This document shows, piece by piece, positions 9,389 through 17,959 of a DNA stretch of 64,000 nt. Every line of letters begins with the position of its first letter. Position 1 is the stretch's first letter. Under the pieces are notes generated by a model. That model was not told the DNA's origin. It did not search any database and saw only the letters and a list, made by a program, of their open reading frames with translations. The position numbers and the translations under genes are program-made. Source of the DNA: JAGVSZ01 sp019137045 (GTDB lineage Bacteria; Pseudomonadota; Gammaproteobacteria; Burkholderiales; SG8-39); the NCBI GenBank assembly GCA_046347635.1, contig JAXMFT010000002.1, forward strand, positions 62,001-126,000. The letters are read 5' to 3'.

Positions 9389-10340
9389 GCTCACACTGCT
9401 CGGAGCCGTGCTCGCCGCCGCGCTCGCCGCACCCGCGGCCGCGCAGGACAAGGTCAAGGTCGGCGTGTTCCCGGTCAGCTCGTCGCTGCCGTTCTTCGTC
9501 GCGCAGGACCGCGGGTTCTTCAAGGAGCAGCGCATCGACGCGGAGATGATCCGGCTGATCGGCGGGCCGCCGAACGTCTCCGGCCTCATCACCAACCAGA
9601 TCGACGCTTCCGCGATCCTGGTGACCATCGAGGGGATGAACGCGAACCTGAAGAAGCCCGGGGTGGCGATGTACATCTCGCTCAACGGCCAGAACGCCCA
9701 GTACCAGATGGAGCAGTTCGTGGTGCGCAAGGGCGTGAACGCGCGCTCGCTCGCCGACCTCAAGGGCAAGAAGATCATGAGCGCGCCCGGGCCGGCGAAC
9801 GTGACCATGGCGCGCGCGGTGCTCGCGGTGGCGGGGTTGAAGGATGGCGACTACCAGCTCGACCAGCTCGACATGGGCCAGCACGTGAACGCGATGACCG
9901 CGGGCACGTTCGACGCCGGGTACACGCTGGAGCCGAACGCCGCGATCATGCGCAAGAACGGGGTGGCCTCGACGCTGGAGGCGGGGGTGATCGCGAAGTA
10001 CATCCTCGGCGACCCGCGCGCCAACGCCTGGGTCGGGGGCGGGGTGATCTCGACCGACTTCATCAAGAACCGGCCCGACGTCGCGCAGCGCTACGCCGCG
10101 GCGTGGGCGAAGGCGATCGACTTCATCAACGCCAACCCCAAGGAGGCGCGCCGGTCGCTGCTCAAGAACACGCTCACGCCCGACGACCTGGTCGAGTCGG
10201 TGCCGCTGGTGAAGTTCGTGAACGTCGCGAACCTGACCAACAGCGACCGCCACGACTTCCAGACATTCATCGACTACTCGACGCGCCTGGGCACGCTGCC
10301 GGAGCGCGTGGACGTCAACAAGTACCTGCAGCGCTTCTGA
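9381..10340 (+). CDS. ABC transporter substrate-binding protein (NMT1/SsuA type)
   Basis: 319-residue periplasmic solute-binding protein. It starts with a signal peptide (MRKLTLLGAVLAAALAAPAAA, cleavage probably before QDK) and continues with the NMT1/TauA-like fold: VGVFPVSSSLPFFVAQDRGFF, TNQIDASAIL, and DLKGKKIMSAPGPANVTMARAV. The ATG at 9381 lies inside the end of the DUF1116 gene and has a strong GGAGG at 9367-9371, which sets the start. It should deliver the ligand to the ATPase/permease encoded 3-4 kb upstream in the same operon. The ligand is unknown; context suggests a small cyclic amide or ureide. Confidence 0.92.
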   Translation: MRKLTLLGAVLAAALAAPAAAQDKVKVGVFPVSSSLPFFVAQDRGFFKEQRIDAEMIRLIGGPPNVSGLITNQIDASAILVTIEGMNANLKKPGVAMYISLNGQNAQYQMEQFVVRKGVNARSLADLKGKKIMSAPGPANVTMARAVLAVAGLKDGDYQLDQLDMGQHVNAMTAGTFDAGYTLEPNAAIMRKNGVASTLEAGVIAKYILGDPRANAWVGGGVISTDFIKNRPDVAQRYAAAWAKAIDFINANPKEARRSLLKNTLTPDDLVESVPLVKFVNVANLTNSDRHDFQTFIDYSTRLGTLPERVDVNKYLQRF

Positions 10341-10345
10341 CCGCG

Positions 10346-11753
10346 GTGGCGCTGCACCGGCTGCCGGCGCGCGCGCTCGCGCGGCTCGTGCGCGAGCGGC
10401 GCGCGAGCGCACTCGAGGTGCTCGAGGCGCACCTCGCCGCGATCGGGCGCGCGAACGCCCCGGTCAACGCGTTCGTCACGCTCGCGCCGGAGTCGGCCCG
10501 CGCCGCGGCGCAGGCGGTCGATCGGGCGGTGGCCGCGGGCGAGAAGCTTCCACCCCTCGCCGGCGTGCCGGTCGGGATCAAGGACGTGACGCCGACGGCC
10601 GGGATCCGCACGACCTGGGGTTCGGAGCTCTACGCCGAGCACGTGCCCGACGAGGACGGCGAGACGGTGGCGAGCCTCAAGCGCGCGGGCTGCGTCGTCG
10701 TCGGCAAGACCAACACGCCCGAGTTCGCGGCCGGCGCCAACACCGTCAACCGCGTGTTCGGCGCGACGCGCAACCCGTGGGACCTGCGCCTGTCGGCGAG
10801 CGGATCGACCGGCGGCGGTGCGGCGGCGCTCGCGGCCGCACTCGTGCCGCTCGCCGAAGGCTCGGATTTCGGCGGCAGCCTGCGCACGCCGGCGTCGTTC
10901 TGCGGCGTGGTGGGCCTGCGCACCACGACCGGGCTGGTGGCGCGCTACCCCATGAACATGCCGTGGCACGACCAGAACGTCGCCGGCCCGATGGCGCGCG
11001 ACGCGGAAGACTGCGCGCTGATGCTGGACGGGATGACCGGCTTCTCGCTCAAGCATCCGGCGTCGGTGCCGCCGCCCTGGGCGAGCGCCTGCGACATCGT
11101 GGCGCGCGCGGAGAACCTGCGCGGCATGCGGCTCGCTTACGTCGCCGACCTCGGCGGCACCGGAATCGATTCCGAGGTGGCGCGCATCTGCCGCGATGCC
11201 GCGCGCGCGCTCGAGCGCGACGGCGCCGCCGTGGAGGAGATCGCGGCGGATTTCTCCGACGGCGTCCAGCCGTTCATCACCCTGCGCGGGGAGTCGATGG
11301 TCGGCAACCACCTCGAGCGGCTCGACAGGCTCGAGCGGCTCAACCCGAACCTCGCGGGCAACATCCGGCTCGGGCTGGACGTGAAGATCCTCGACATCGC
11401 GCGCGCCGAGCGCAAGCGCACGGAGGTCTTCCACCGCTGGCGCGCGCTCTTCGAGCGCTATGACCTCGTGCTCACGCCGTGCTCGCCGGTGCCGCCGTTC
11501 CCGGTCGACCAGAACTACCCGACCGAGATCGCGGGCAAGAGGGCCGGACAACTACATTGCCTGGATCGCGCAGACCTTCCTGGTCTCGCTCGCCACCTGC
11601 CGGCGGCGAGCGCGCCGGCCGGGCTCACCGCGTCGCGGCTGCCGGTCGGCCTGCAGATCGTCGGGCCGCGGTTCGCCGAGCCGCGGATCCTGACCTGCGC
11701 GAAATTCGTCGAGCGGGTCAGCCCGCTTCGGCTGGGCGCCGCACGCGGCGTAA
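10346..11753 (+). CDS. Amidase-signature hydrolase, reading frame interrupted by small indels
   Basis: Amidase-signature family enzyme, last gene of the operon; GTG start at 10346, 5 bases after the previous stop. Catalytic elements are present: GVPVGIKDV (Lys), SASGSTGGGAAA (cis-Ser region, with Thr in the second Ser position) and EGSDFGGSLRTPA (nucleophile Ser). Near the 3' end the homology jumps frame: DNYIAWIAQTFLVSLATC is encoded in another frame between about 11546 and 11600, consistent with an extra G at 11546/11547 and a missing C at 11600. A third indel near 11732 would give a natural end (RWAPHAA, stop 11751-11753), four bases before phoR. Without it the frame runs to 11947 across phoR. 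Possible roles include ureidomalonase-like or allophanate-type hydrolysis. Confidence 0.75.
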
Positions 11754-11757
11754 AGGG

Positions 11758-12687
11758 CTACCCCGAGACCTTCTGCGTAGCGGGCAGCAGCCGGGCGGCG
11801 GGAAAGCGCGCGCGAAAGACGCTGCCTTTCCCGGGCGTGCTCTCGATCGTGAGCGCGGCCTCGTGGCGCGCGAGGGCGTGCTTGACGATGGCGAGCCCGA
11901 GGCCGGTGCCGCCCGATTCGCGCGAGCGTCCGTGGTCCACGCGATAGAAGCGCTCGGTGAGGCGCGGGATGTGCTCCGGCTCGATCCCGATCCCGGTGTC
12001 CTCGACCGTGAACTCGGCGCCTGCCTGCGAGGCGCGCCAGGCGATGCGGATCGCGCCGCCTGCGGGCGTATAGCGCACCGCGTTGGTGACCAGGTTGGCG
12101 AAGGCGCTCGCCAGCTCGCTCTCCGCGCCCGCGAGATCCGCGTCGCCGGCGATCCCGAGCGAGATCCGGTGCCGGCCGCCGGAGAGCGCCTCGGCCTCCG
12201 CGCGGACGCGCTCGAGGAGCGCTCGCACCGCCACCCGCGCCTCGGGCGGCGGCGGCGCGTGCTCCAGCGTCGAGAGCGCGAGCAGATCCTCGATGAGGCG
12301 CGCCATGCGCTCTGCCTGCGGGCGCATGAGATTGAGGTAGTCGCGCACGCGCTGCGGCTCGAGCTTGCGTTCGCCGATCGTCTCGAGGAAGCCGGTGAGG
12401 ACGGTGAGCGGCGTGCGCAGCTCGTGCGAGACGTTGGCGACAAAATCGCGCCGCATCGCGTCGAGCCGCTCCTCGCCGGTCACGTCGTGCGAGAGGAGCA
12501 GCCAAGCGTTCTCGTCGAAGGCGACCAGCTGCACCGACAGCGTACGCGCCTCGGCGCCGGCAGCGCGCAGCCGCAGCAGCTCCGAGGGGTTGCGCCGCTG
12601 CAGGTACTCGATGAACTCGGGCTGGCGAACGAAGTTGGCGATCGGCTCGCCGCGGTCGCGCTCCGGGTCGATGCCGAGATGCGCCCG
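11758..12687 (-). CDS. phoR: Phosphate regulon sensor kinase PhoR, N-terminus missing
   Basis: C-terminal part of a PhoR-type histidine kinase. The visible homology begins inside the PAS domain (RAHLGIDPERDRGEPIANF), then the H-box RRDFVANVSHELRTPL and the ATPase motifs NLVTNAVRYTP, VEDTGIGIEPEHIPRLTERFYRVD and SGGTGLGLAIVKH. The usual N-terminal membrane segment and first part of the PAS domain (roughly 110-130 residues) are absent: just upstream the DNA is already the end of phoB in a different frame. No ATG/GTG start precedes the visible PAS part; the first in-frame GTG is at 12534, just before the H-box region. As it stands the kinase would be soluble or untranslated. Deletion or assembly error are both possible. 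Confidence 0.8.
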   Translation of the reverse strand, partial: RAHLGIDPERDRGEPIANFVRQPEFIEYLQRRNPSELLRLRAAGAEARTLSVQLVAFDENAWLLLSHDVTGEERLDAMRRDFVANVSHELRTPLTVLTGFLETIGERKLEPQRVRDYLNLMRPQAERMARLIEDLLALSTLEHAPPPPEARVAVRALLERVRAEAEALSGGRHRISLGIAGDADLAGAESELASAFANLVTNAVRYTPAGGAIRIAWRASQAGAEFTVEDTGIGIEPEHIPRLTERFYRVDHGRSRESGGTGLGLAIVKHALARHEAALTIESTPGKGSVFRARFPAARLLPATQKVSG

Positions 12688-13366
12688 CGCGCAGGACGTA
12701 GCCGCTACCGCGCACCGTCCGGATCAGCGCGTCGTGCCCGCTCGGCTCGAGCGCCTGCCGCAGCCGCCGGATGTGCACGTCCACGGTGCGCTCCTCGACG
12801 ACGACGTCGTCGCCCCACACGCGGTCGAGCAGCTGCGAGCGCGAGTGCACCCGGTTCGGATGGGTCATGAGGAAATGCAGCAGCCGGAACTCGGTGGGAC
12901 CCAGCTCCAGGGGCCGTCCCCTTCCGGCCACGGTATGTGCACCGGGGTCGAGCTTGAGGCCGTCGAGCTCGATCGGCGCGTCGTCGAGGTGCGGGGAGCG
13001 CCGGCGCAGCACCGCCCGGATGCGCGCCAGGAGCTCGCGCGGCGAGAACGGCTTGGTGAGGTAGTCGTCGGCGCCGGCGTCGAGCGCCGCGACCTTGGCC
13101 TCTTCGCCCGCGCGCGCGGTGAGGAAGATGATCGGAACGCCGCGCGTGCGATCGTCGGCGCGCAGACGCCTGGCGAGCGCGAGGCCCGACTGGTCGGGAA
13201 GCATCCAGTCGAGGAGCACCATGTCGGGGAGGGTCTCGCGCAGCTGCCGCAGCGCCTCCTCGGCGCTCGCCGCCCGCAGCACGGCGTAGCCGGCGAGCTC
13301 CAAGTTCACCGCGACGAGCTCCAGGATCGCCGGCTCGTCCTCGACGACCAACACCGTGACCGACAT
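12686..13366 (-). CDS. phoB: Phosphate regulon response regulator PhoB, stop codon lost
   Basis: OmpR-type response regulator. Receiver residues match PhoB: acidic pocket VVEDEP (9-11), phospho-acceptor Asp53 in LLDWMLPD, and Lys105 in DYLTKPF. The winged-helix DNA-binding domain follows, ending in the canonical VHIRRLRQALEP and RTVRGSGYVL. The ATG at 13366 overlaps the phoU stop by one base (TGATG), with AGGAG in front, so translation is coupled. The expected stop after GSGY is missing. The frame continues without a stop to 11552 through phoR sequence in the wrong frame, giving an implausible tail of about 375 residues. The coordinates given end where PhoB homology ends. DNA binding and phosphorylation residues are intact. 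Confidence 0.85.
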
Positions 13367-14079
13367 CACTCCTTTGCGACCTCCCGGTCCACTTCGGCGG
13401 GCGGGCTGTGCCGCACGTCGGTTCCCCTGACGATGTAGATGACCTGCTCGGCGAGGTTCTTTGCGTGGTCGCCGATGCGCTCGATCGCCTTCGCCACCCA
13501 CACGATCTCGAGCGCGGTGGAGATGGTACGCGGATCCCCCATCATGTAAGTGATTAGGCTGCGCAGCACCGAGCGGAACTCGTCGTCGATCGCCGCGTCT
13601 TCCTTGACGACGTCGGCGCAGGGTCCGGCATCCAGCCGCGCGAAGGCGTCGAGCGCCTGGCGCAGCATGCGCACCGCGATCTGCGCGGCGTGGCGGATGG
13701 CCGGGAAGCGCTGCGCGAACGGCCCCCCGCCTTCCTCGTGGATGCGTTTGGCCATGCGCGCGATCTTCTCCGCCTCGTCGCCGATGCGCTCGAGGTCGGT
13801 GACGATCTTGCTGACCGCCATGATGAGCCGCAGGTCGCTCGCCGCGGGCTGGCGCTTCACCACGATGTGGCTGCAGGCGCCGTCGATCGCGACCTCGTGG
13901 GCGTTCACGCGCCGGTCGTTCTCGATCACCCGTTCGATGAGCGCGGCGTCCCCGCTCGCGTAAGCGTCGATTGCGGCGAGGATCTGCGCCTCGACCAGGC
14001 CGCCCATCTCGAGCACGCGCGTGCGCGTGGCGTCTAGATCGGCCTCGAACTGCTTGGAGAGGTGCTCGGTCGCCCCCAT
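13366..14079 (-). CDS. phoU: Phosphate transport system regulator PhoU
   Basis: 237-residue PhoU with the two repeated three-helix bundles of the family. The metal-binding-type motifs are visible once in each half: SKIVTDLERIGDEAEKIARM (about 95-114) and AKAIERIGDHAKNLAEQVIY (about 195-214). PhoU links the Pst transporter to PhoR and damps the phosphate response when phosphate is plentiful. It lies 10 bases downstream of pstB and overlaps phoB, in the standard pst-phoU-phoB-phoR order. Its length is normal and nothing in it looks damaged. Confidence 0.96.
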   Translation of the reverse strand: MGATEHLSKQFEADLDATRTRVLEMGGLVEAQILAAIDAYASGDAALIERVIENDRRVNAHEVAIDGACSHIVVKRQPAASDLRLIMAVSKIVTDLERIGDEAEKIARMAKRIHEEGGGPFAQRFPAIRHAAQIAVRMLRQALDAFARLDAGPCADVVKEDAAIDDEFRSVLRSLITYMMGDPRTISTALEIVWVAKAIERIGDHAKNLAEQVIYIVRGTDVRHSPPAEVDREVAKE

Positions 14080-14089
14080 TGCCGGCCTC

Positions 14090-14905
14090 CTAGCCGAACC
14101 TTCCCGTGATGTAGTCCTCGGTCTGCTTGTGCCGCGGCTTGATGAACAGCTCGTCGGTGCGGCCGAACTCGATCAGTTCACCGAGGTACATGTAGGCGGT
14201 GTAGTCCGACACCCGCGCCGCCTGCTGCATGTTGTGGGTGACGATGAGGACCGTCACCCGCTTCTTCAGCTCGGCGATCAGCTCCTCGATGCTGGTGGTG
14301 GCGATCGGATCGAGCGCCGAGGTGGGTTCGTCGAAGAGCAGCAGCTCGGGGTCGGTGGCGAGCGCGCGGGCGATGCACAGGCGCTGCTGCTGACCACCCG
14401 AGAGATTGAAGGCGGGCTGGGCGAGGCGGTCCTTCACCTCGTTCCACAGTGCGGCGCCGCGCAACGCCGCCTCCACCTTGTCCTCCAGCGCGCGCCGCGA
14501 GCGCTCGCCGCGCACCCGCAGGCCGTAGGCGACGTTCTCGAAGATCGACTTGGGGAAGGGATTGGGCTTCTGGAACACCATCGACAGGCGCATGCGCACC
14601 TCGATCGGGTCGACCTGCGGTGCGAGCAGGTTCGCGTCGTCCGGGTAGAGCCGGATCTCGCCCTCGTAGCGGTTGCCGGGGTAGAGATCGTGCATGCGGT
14701 TGAAGCAGCGCAGGAACGTGGACTTGCCGCAGCCCGAGGGTCCGATGAGCGCGGTGACGCGATGCTCGTGCACCACGAGACTCAGGTCCTTGAGGGCGCG
14801 GAACTCGCCGTAGTAGAAGCTCAGGCCCCGCGCCTCCGCCTTGGGGGCGGAGGGCGCAGCCCCGGCGCGGGTCTCGACGGCAGTTGCAAGCGATAGTGCG
14901 GGCAC
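14090..14905 (-). CDS. pstB: Phosphate import ATP-binding protein PstB
   Basis: ATPase of the Pst high-affinity phosphate importer. Walker A GPSGCGKST, signature LSGGQQQRL, Walker B LLLFDEPTSALD and the PstB-specific stretches FLRCFNRMHDLYPGNRYEGE and VFQKPNPFPKSIFENVAYG are all present. I chose the GTG at 14905 because GAGG sits at a suitable distance upstream; GTG codons at 14911 and 14914 are alternatives. The start region overlaps the pstA stop (14908-14910) or lies 2 bases after it, so the genes are co-translated. The length, 271 residues, is normal. Confidence 0.95.
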   Translation of the reverse strand: MPALSLATAVETRAGAAPSAPKAEARGLSFYYGEFRALKDLSLVVHEHRVTALIGPSGCGKSTFLRCFNRMHDLYPGNRYEGEIRLYPDDANLLAPQVDPIEVRMRLSMVFQKPNPFPKSIFENVAYGLRVRGERSRRALEDKVEAALRGAALWNEVKDRLAQPAFNLSGGQQQRLCIARALATDPELLLFDEPTSALDPIATTSIEELIAELKKRVTVLIVTHNMQQAARVSDYTAYMYLGELIEFGRTDELFIKPRHKQTEDYITGRFG

Positions 14906-14907
14906 GG

Positions 14908-15831
14908 TCACCACCTCATTCTCGCGCGCAGCCGGTGGCGGAGCCAGATCGCCAGGCCGTTCATCGCGAGCGTCATCAGCACGAGCACCAGCCCCGCGGC
15001 CGCGGCGTTGGCGTGGAACGCCGCCTGCGGGCGCGAGATCCAGTTGAAGATCTGGATCGGCATCACCGTGAAGGGGGATCGCAGCCAATCGAAGCTGAGC
15101 CAGGGGAACTCCGGCGTCACCGGCGCGGGCGGCAGCAGGGCGATGAAAGTGAGCGCGCCGATGGTGATGACCGGCGCCGTTTCGCCGATCGCGCGCGCGA
15201 GCCCGATGATGATTCCGGTGAGGATGCCGGGCGACGAATACGGCAGGATGTGGCCCGAAACCATCTGCCAGCGCGTCGCGCCCAGCGCGTAGGCGCCCTC
15301 GCGGATACCCTGCGGGATCGTCCGGATCGCCTCGCGCGTGGCGACGATCACCACCGGCAGGATGAGCAGCGCGAGCGTGAGCCCGGCGGCGGCGATGCTC
15401 TGTCCCAGGCCGAACTGCTGGACGAACAGGCCGAGGGCGAGCAGCCCGTAGACGATCGAGGGCACGCCCGCGAGGTTGGTGATGTTGATCTCGATCAGGT
15501 CGGCGAGCCAGCCGCGACGCGCGTATTCCTCCAGGTAGACGCCGGCGGCGACGCCCAGCGGCACCGCGACCGCGGCGGTGACGAGCATGACCAGCGCGGA
15601 GCCGACCAGGGCGGAGAGGATCCCCGCCTGGTCGGCGTGGCGCGAGGGAAACCCGGTGAGGAACTGCCACGAGAGGCGCGGCGCCCCGCTCACCAGCATG
15701 TCGAAGAAGAGCGCCGCGAAAGCGAACGCGGCGATGCCGAGCGCGAGGATGCCGAGCGCCGCGAACAGAACGTCCCCGCGCCTGTGCAGCGCGATGAGCG
15801 CGCGCAGCTCCGCCGCGCTGTGCTCGCGCAT
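14908..15831 (-). CDS. pstA: Phosphate ABC transporter permease PstA
   Basis: 307-residue inner-membrane permease with six predicted membrane segments. Family stretches include NITNLAGVPSIVYGLLALGLF, REAIRTIPQGIREGAYALGATRWQ (the ATPase-contacting loop) and IGLARAIGETAPVITIGAL. The ATG at 15831 overlaps the TGA of pstC by one base. The N-terminus (HSAAELRALIALHRRGDVLF) carries a short cytoplasmic extension before the first membrane helix. It pairs with PstC to form the phosphate channel. Confidence 0.95.
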   Translation of the reverse strand: MREHSAAELRALIALHRRGDVLFAALGILALGIAAFAFAALFFDMLVSGAPRLSWQFLTGFPSRHADQAGILSALVGSALVMLVTAAVAVPLGVAAGVYLEEYARRGWLADLIEINITNLAGVPSIVYGLLALGLFVQQFGLGQSIAAAGLTLALLILPVVIVATREAIRTIPQGIREGAYALGATRWQMVSGHILPYSSPGILTGIIIGLARAIGETAPVITIGALTFIALLPPAPVTPEFPWLSFDWLRSPFTVMPIQIFNWISRPQAAFHANAAAAGLVLVLMTLAMNGLAIWLRHRLRARMRW

Positions 15832-16757
15832 CAGTAGGCCTCCCGGTACTTCCTGCGCAGGACGTGGCCGAGCACGTTGCAGGCGAGCGTGAAGAGCAGC
15901 AGCGTGAGGCCGGCGGCGAAGATCGTCTGGTAGCCGATCGAGCCGTGCGGCAGGTCGCCGAGCGCCACCTGCACGATGTAGGCGGTGATCGTCGCCGCCG
16001 GCTCGAGCGGGTTGAGGGTGAGGTTCGGCTGCATGCCCGCGGCGACCGCCAGGATCATGGTCTCGCCGACTGCGCGCGAGATGCCCAGAATGTAGGCCGA
16101 CGCGATGCCCGAGAACGCCGCCGGCACGACGATCTTGGCCGCGGTCTGGAACCGCGTCGCCCCCATTGCATAGGAGCCTTCGCGCAGGCTCATCGGCACG
16201 GCGCGCATCGCGTCCTCCGAGAGCGAGCTGACGTAGGGCACGATCATGATCCCCATCACGATGCCGGCCGAGAGCAGGTTGAAACCCGGCAGCGCCGGGT
16301 AGAACCACTGCAGCAGCGGGGTCACGAACAGCAGCGCGAAATAGCCGTAGACGATGGTCGGAATGCCGCCGAGGAGCTCGAGCAGCGGCTTGGCCACCTC
16401 GCGCACCCGGAAGGGGGCGAACTCCGCGAGATACATCGCGATGACGGTGCCCATCGGGATCGCGATCGCGAGCGCGATCGCCGAGCTGACGAGCGTTCCC
16501 GAGAGCAGCACCACGATCCCGAAGTGCGCGTCGGCGAAGAGCGGTGTCCACTGCCGATCGGTGAGGAACTGCCAGAGCGGCACGTGCTGGAAGAAGACGA
16601 CCGATTCCTTGACCAGGATGTAGACGATGCCGAGCGTGGTGGCGATCGTCGCCAGCGCCGCGGCGAGGAGCGCCGCCTCGATCAGGCGCTCGCGCCAGAA
16701 GCGCAAGCGGCGCGGCCCGGTCCGGGTCGCGCCGAGCGTGAGTGCGGCGGTGGTCAG
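15831..16757 (-). CDS. pstC: Phosphate ABC transporter permease PstC, probable CTG start
   Basis: About 308-residue permease partner of PstA, with LLELLGGIPTIVYGYFALLFV, MRAVPMSLREGSYAMGATRFQ and ISRAVGETMILAVAAGM as family hallmarks. The start is odd: between the pstS stop and the first membrane helix (ALLAAALATIATTLGIVYIL) there is no ATG, GTG or TTG in frame. The only near-cognate codon in the right place is CTG at 16757, overlapping the pstS TGA and preceded by GAGG about 10 bases upstream. A non-standard start coupled to pstS translation is therefore the simplest reading; a base error in the start codon is the alternative. Confidence 0.9.
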   Translation of the reverse strand: MTTAALTLGATRTGPRRLRFWRERLIEAALLAAALATIATTLGIVYILVKESVVFFQHVPLWQFLTDRQWTPLFADAHFGIVVLLSGTLVSSAIALAIAIPMGTVIAMYLAEFAPFRVREVAKPLLELLGGIPTIVYGYFALLFVTPLLQWFYPALPGFNLLSAGIVMGIMIVPYVSSLSEDAMRAVPMSLREGSYAMGATRFQTAAKIVVPAAFSGIASAYILGISRAVGETMILAVAAGMQPNLTLNPLEPAATITAYIVQVALGDLPHGSIGYQTIFAAGLTLLLFTLACNVLGHVLRRKYREAY

Positions 16758-17758
16758 AGCGCTGCCTCGCGCGCCAGCAATTCGTCGATCGTGACACCCG
16801 CCTCGGCGGCGCCGCCGAAGACCGTGCCTTTGCGGCCCTTGAGGACGTGTTCCCAGGAGGCTTTGTAGGCCCGCTCGGGCAACGGCACGTACTTCACTTC
16901 CGCGGCGAGCTGCGGGCCGTGCTGCATGTAGTAGCCGACGAACTCCTTGACCTCGGGCCTGGCGAGCGCCGCGGCCCTCACGTAGATGAAGATCGGGCGC
17001 GCGAGCGGCGAGTAGGTGCCTTCCAGCACCGACTCCATGGACGGTGCCACCGGCTGTCCCTTCTCGTTGACGATCGGCACCGCCCTGAGCTTGTCCTTGT
17101 TCTCGATGTAGTAGGCGTATCCGAAATAGCCCAGGCCGTTCGCGTCGCGCGCGACGCCTTGCACCAGCACGTTGTCGTCCTCCGACGCAGTGAAATCCCC
17201 GCGCGCGGACTTGGACTTGCCGACCACCGCCTCGGTGAAATAGTCGAACGTGCCCGAATCCGCCCCGGGGCCGAAGAGCTTGAACGCCGCGTCCGGCCAC
17301 TGCGGGTTCACCTGCCGCCACGTCGTGACCTTGCCCTGTGCGGCCGGCTCCCACATCTTCTTCAGCTCCGCGACGGTGAGCTGCTTGACGAAGCCGTTCT
17401 TCGGGTTGACGACCACCGTGAGCGCGTCGAACGCCACCGGGAGCTCGAAGTACTCGATGCCCGCGACCCGACACACTTCCATCTCGCGCTTGAGGATCGG
17501 CCGCGAGGCGTTGGCGACGTCGATCTCACCCCGGCAGAACTTCTTGAAGCCGCCGCCGGTGCCCGAGATGCCCACCGTCACCTTGACCTTGCCGCGGGTG
17601 GATTTCTGGAACTCCTCGGCCACCGCTTCGGAGATCGGGTAGACCGTGCTCGAGCCGTCGAGCTTGACGAGCTGCGCCTGGGCGGCGGGCACCGCGGCGA
17701 ATGCGCCGGCGGCGGCCACTCCTGCCACCAGTGCCCGGGCCAGTGCGTTCGGTTTCAT
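16754..17758 (-). CDS. pstS: Phosphate-binding periplasmic protein PstS
   Basis: 334-residue phosphate-binding protein, first gene of the pst-pho operon. A signal peptide (residues 1 to about 28, ending AVPAAQA before QLVKLDG) directs it to the periplasm. Ligand-binding stretches typical of PstS are seen: LDGSSTVYPISEAVAEEF, VGISGTGGGFKKFCRGEIDVANASRPI, and GPGADSGTFDYFTEAVVG. A PhoB-box-like sequence lies about 50 bases upstream at 17810-17827. The family is induced by phosphate starvation in related bacteria. Confidence 0.96.
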   Translation of the reverse strand: MKPNALARALVAGVAAAGAFAAVPAAQAQLVKLDGSSTVYPISEAVAEEFQKSTRGKVKVTVGISGTGGGFKKFCRGEIDVANASRPILKREMEVCRVAGIEYFELPVAFDALTVVVNPKNGFVKQLTVAELKKMWEPAAQGKVTTWRQVNPQWPDAAFKLFGPGADSGTFDYFTEAVVGKSKSARGDFTASEDDNVLVQGVARDANGLGYFGYAYYIENKDKLRAVPIVNEKGQPVAPSMESVLEGTYSPLARPIFIYVRAAALARPEVKEFVGYYMQHGPQLAAEVKYVPLPERAYKASWEHVLKGRKGTVFGGAAEAGVTIDELLAREAAL

Positions 17759-17809
17759 ACCTTGCCTCGCTTTTCCGTGGATGACGGGGCGCGAGTCTGA
17801 ACCGCGAAA

Positions 17810-17827
17810 GTTGCAGCTGTGTGACGG
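17810..17827 (-). promoter_or_regulatory. Candidate PhoB box upstream of pstS
   Basis: Read on the minus strand this is CCGTCACACAGCTGCAAC, two direct 7-base half-sites (CCGTCAC and CTGCAAC) separated by ACAG. It resembles the CTGTCAY-N4-CTGTCAY pho box. The first half matches well and the second has two differences from CTGTCAC. The position, about 52 bases before the pstS start, is right for PhoB activation. Confidence 0.5.
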
Positions 17828-17906
17828 TGCGCTACGCGGGTTGGCGCTCGAACTCCCCCTCGGCTCGCCGTCGCCTGCGGCAATCGGGCCGATCTCTTGA
17901 TTGACA

Positions 17907-17952
17907 CTTTGATGCTTTGATGCTTTGCTTCGTGATGAAACGATGCTAGACT
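17907..17952 (+). promoter_or_regulatory. Tandem 8-bp repeats and promoter-like elements before vapB
   Basis: Two exact copies of CTTTGATG (17907-17914, 17915-17922) are followed by a partial third, CTTTGCTT (17923-17930). Such short tandem repeats are typical operators for ribbon-helix-helix antitoxins. TTGCTT (17925-17930) and TAGACT (17947-17952), 16 bases apart, could act as -35 and -10; transcription would then begin at or just before the vapB ATG (17960), giving a leaderless message. No ribosome site is visible before that ATG. TTGACA at 17901-17906 is an alternative -35 without a good partner. Confidence 0.4.
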
Positions 17953-17959
17953 CGCGCTC

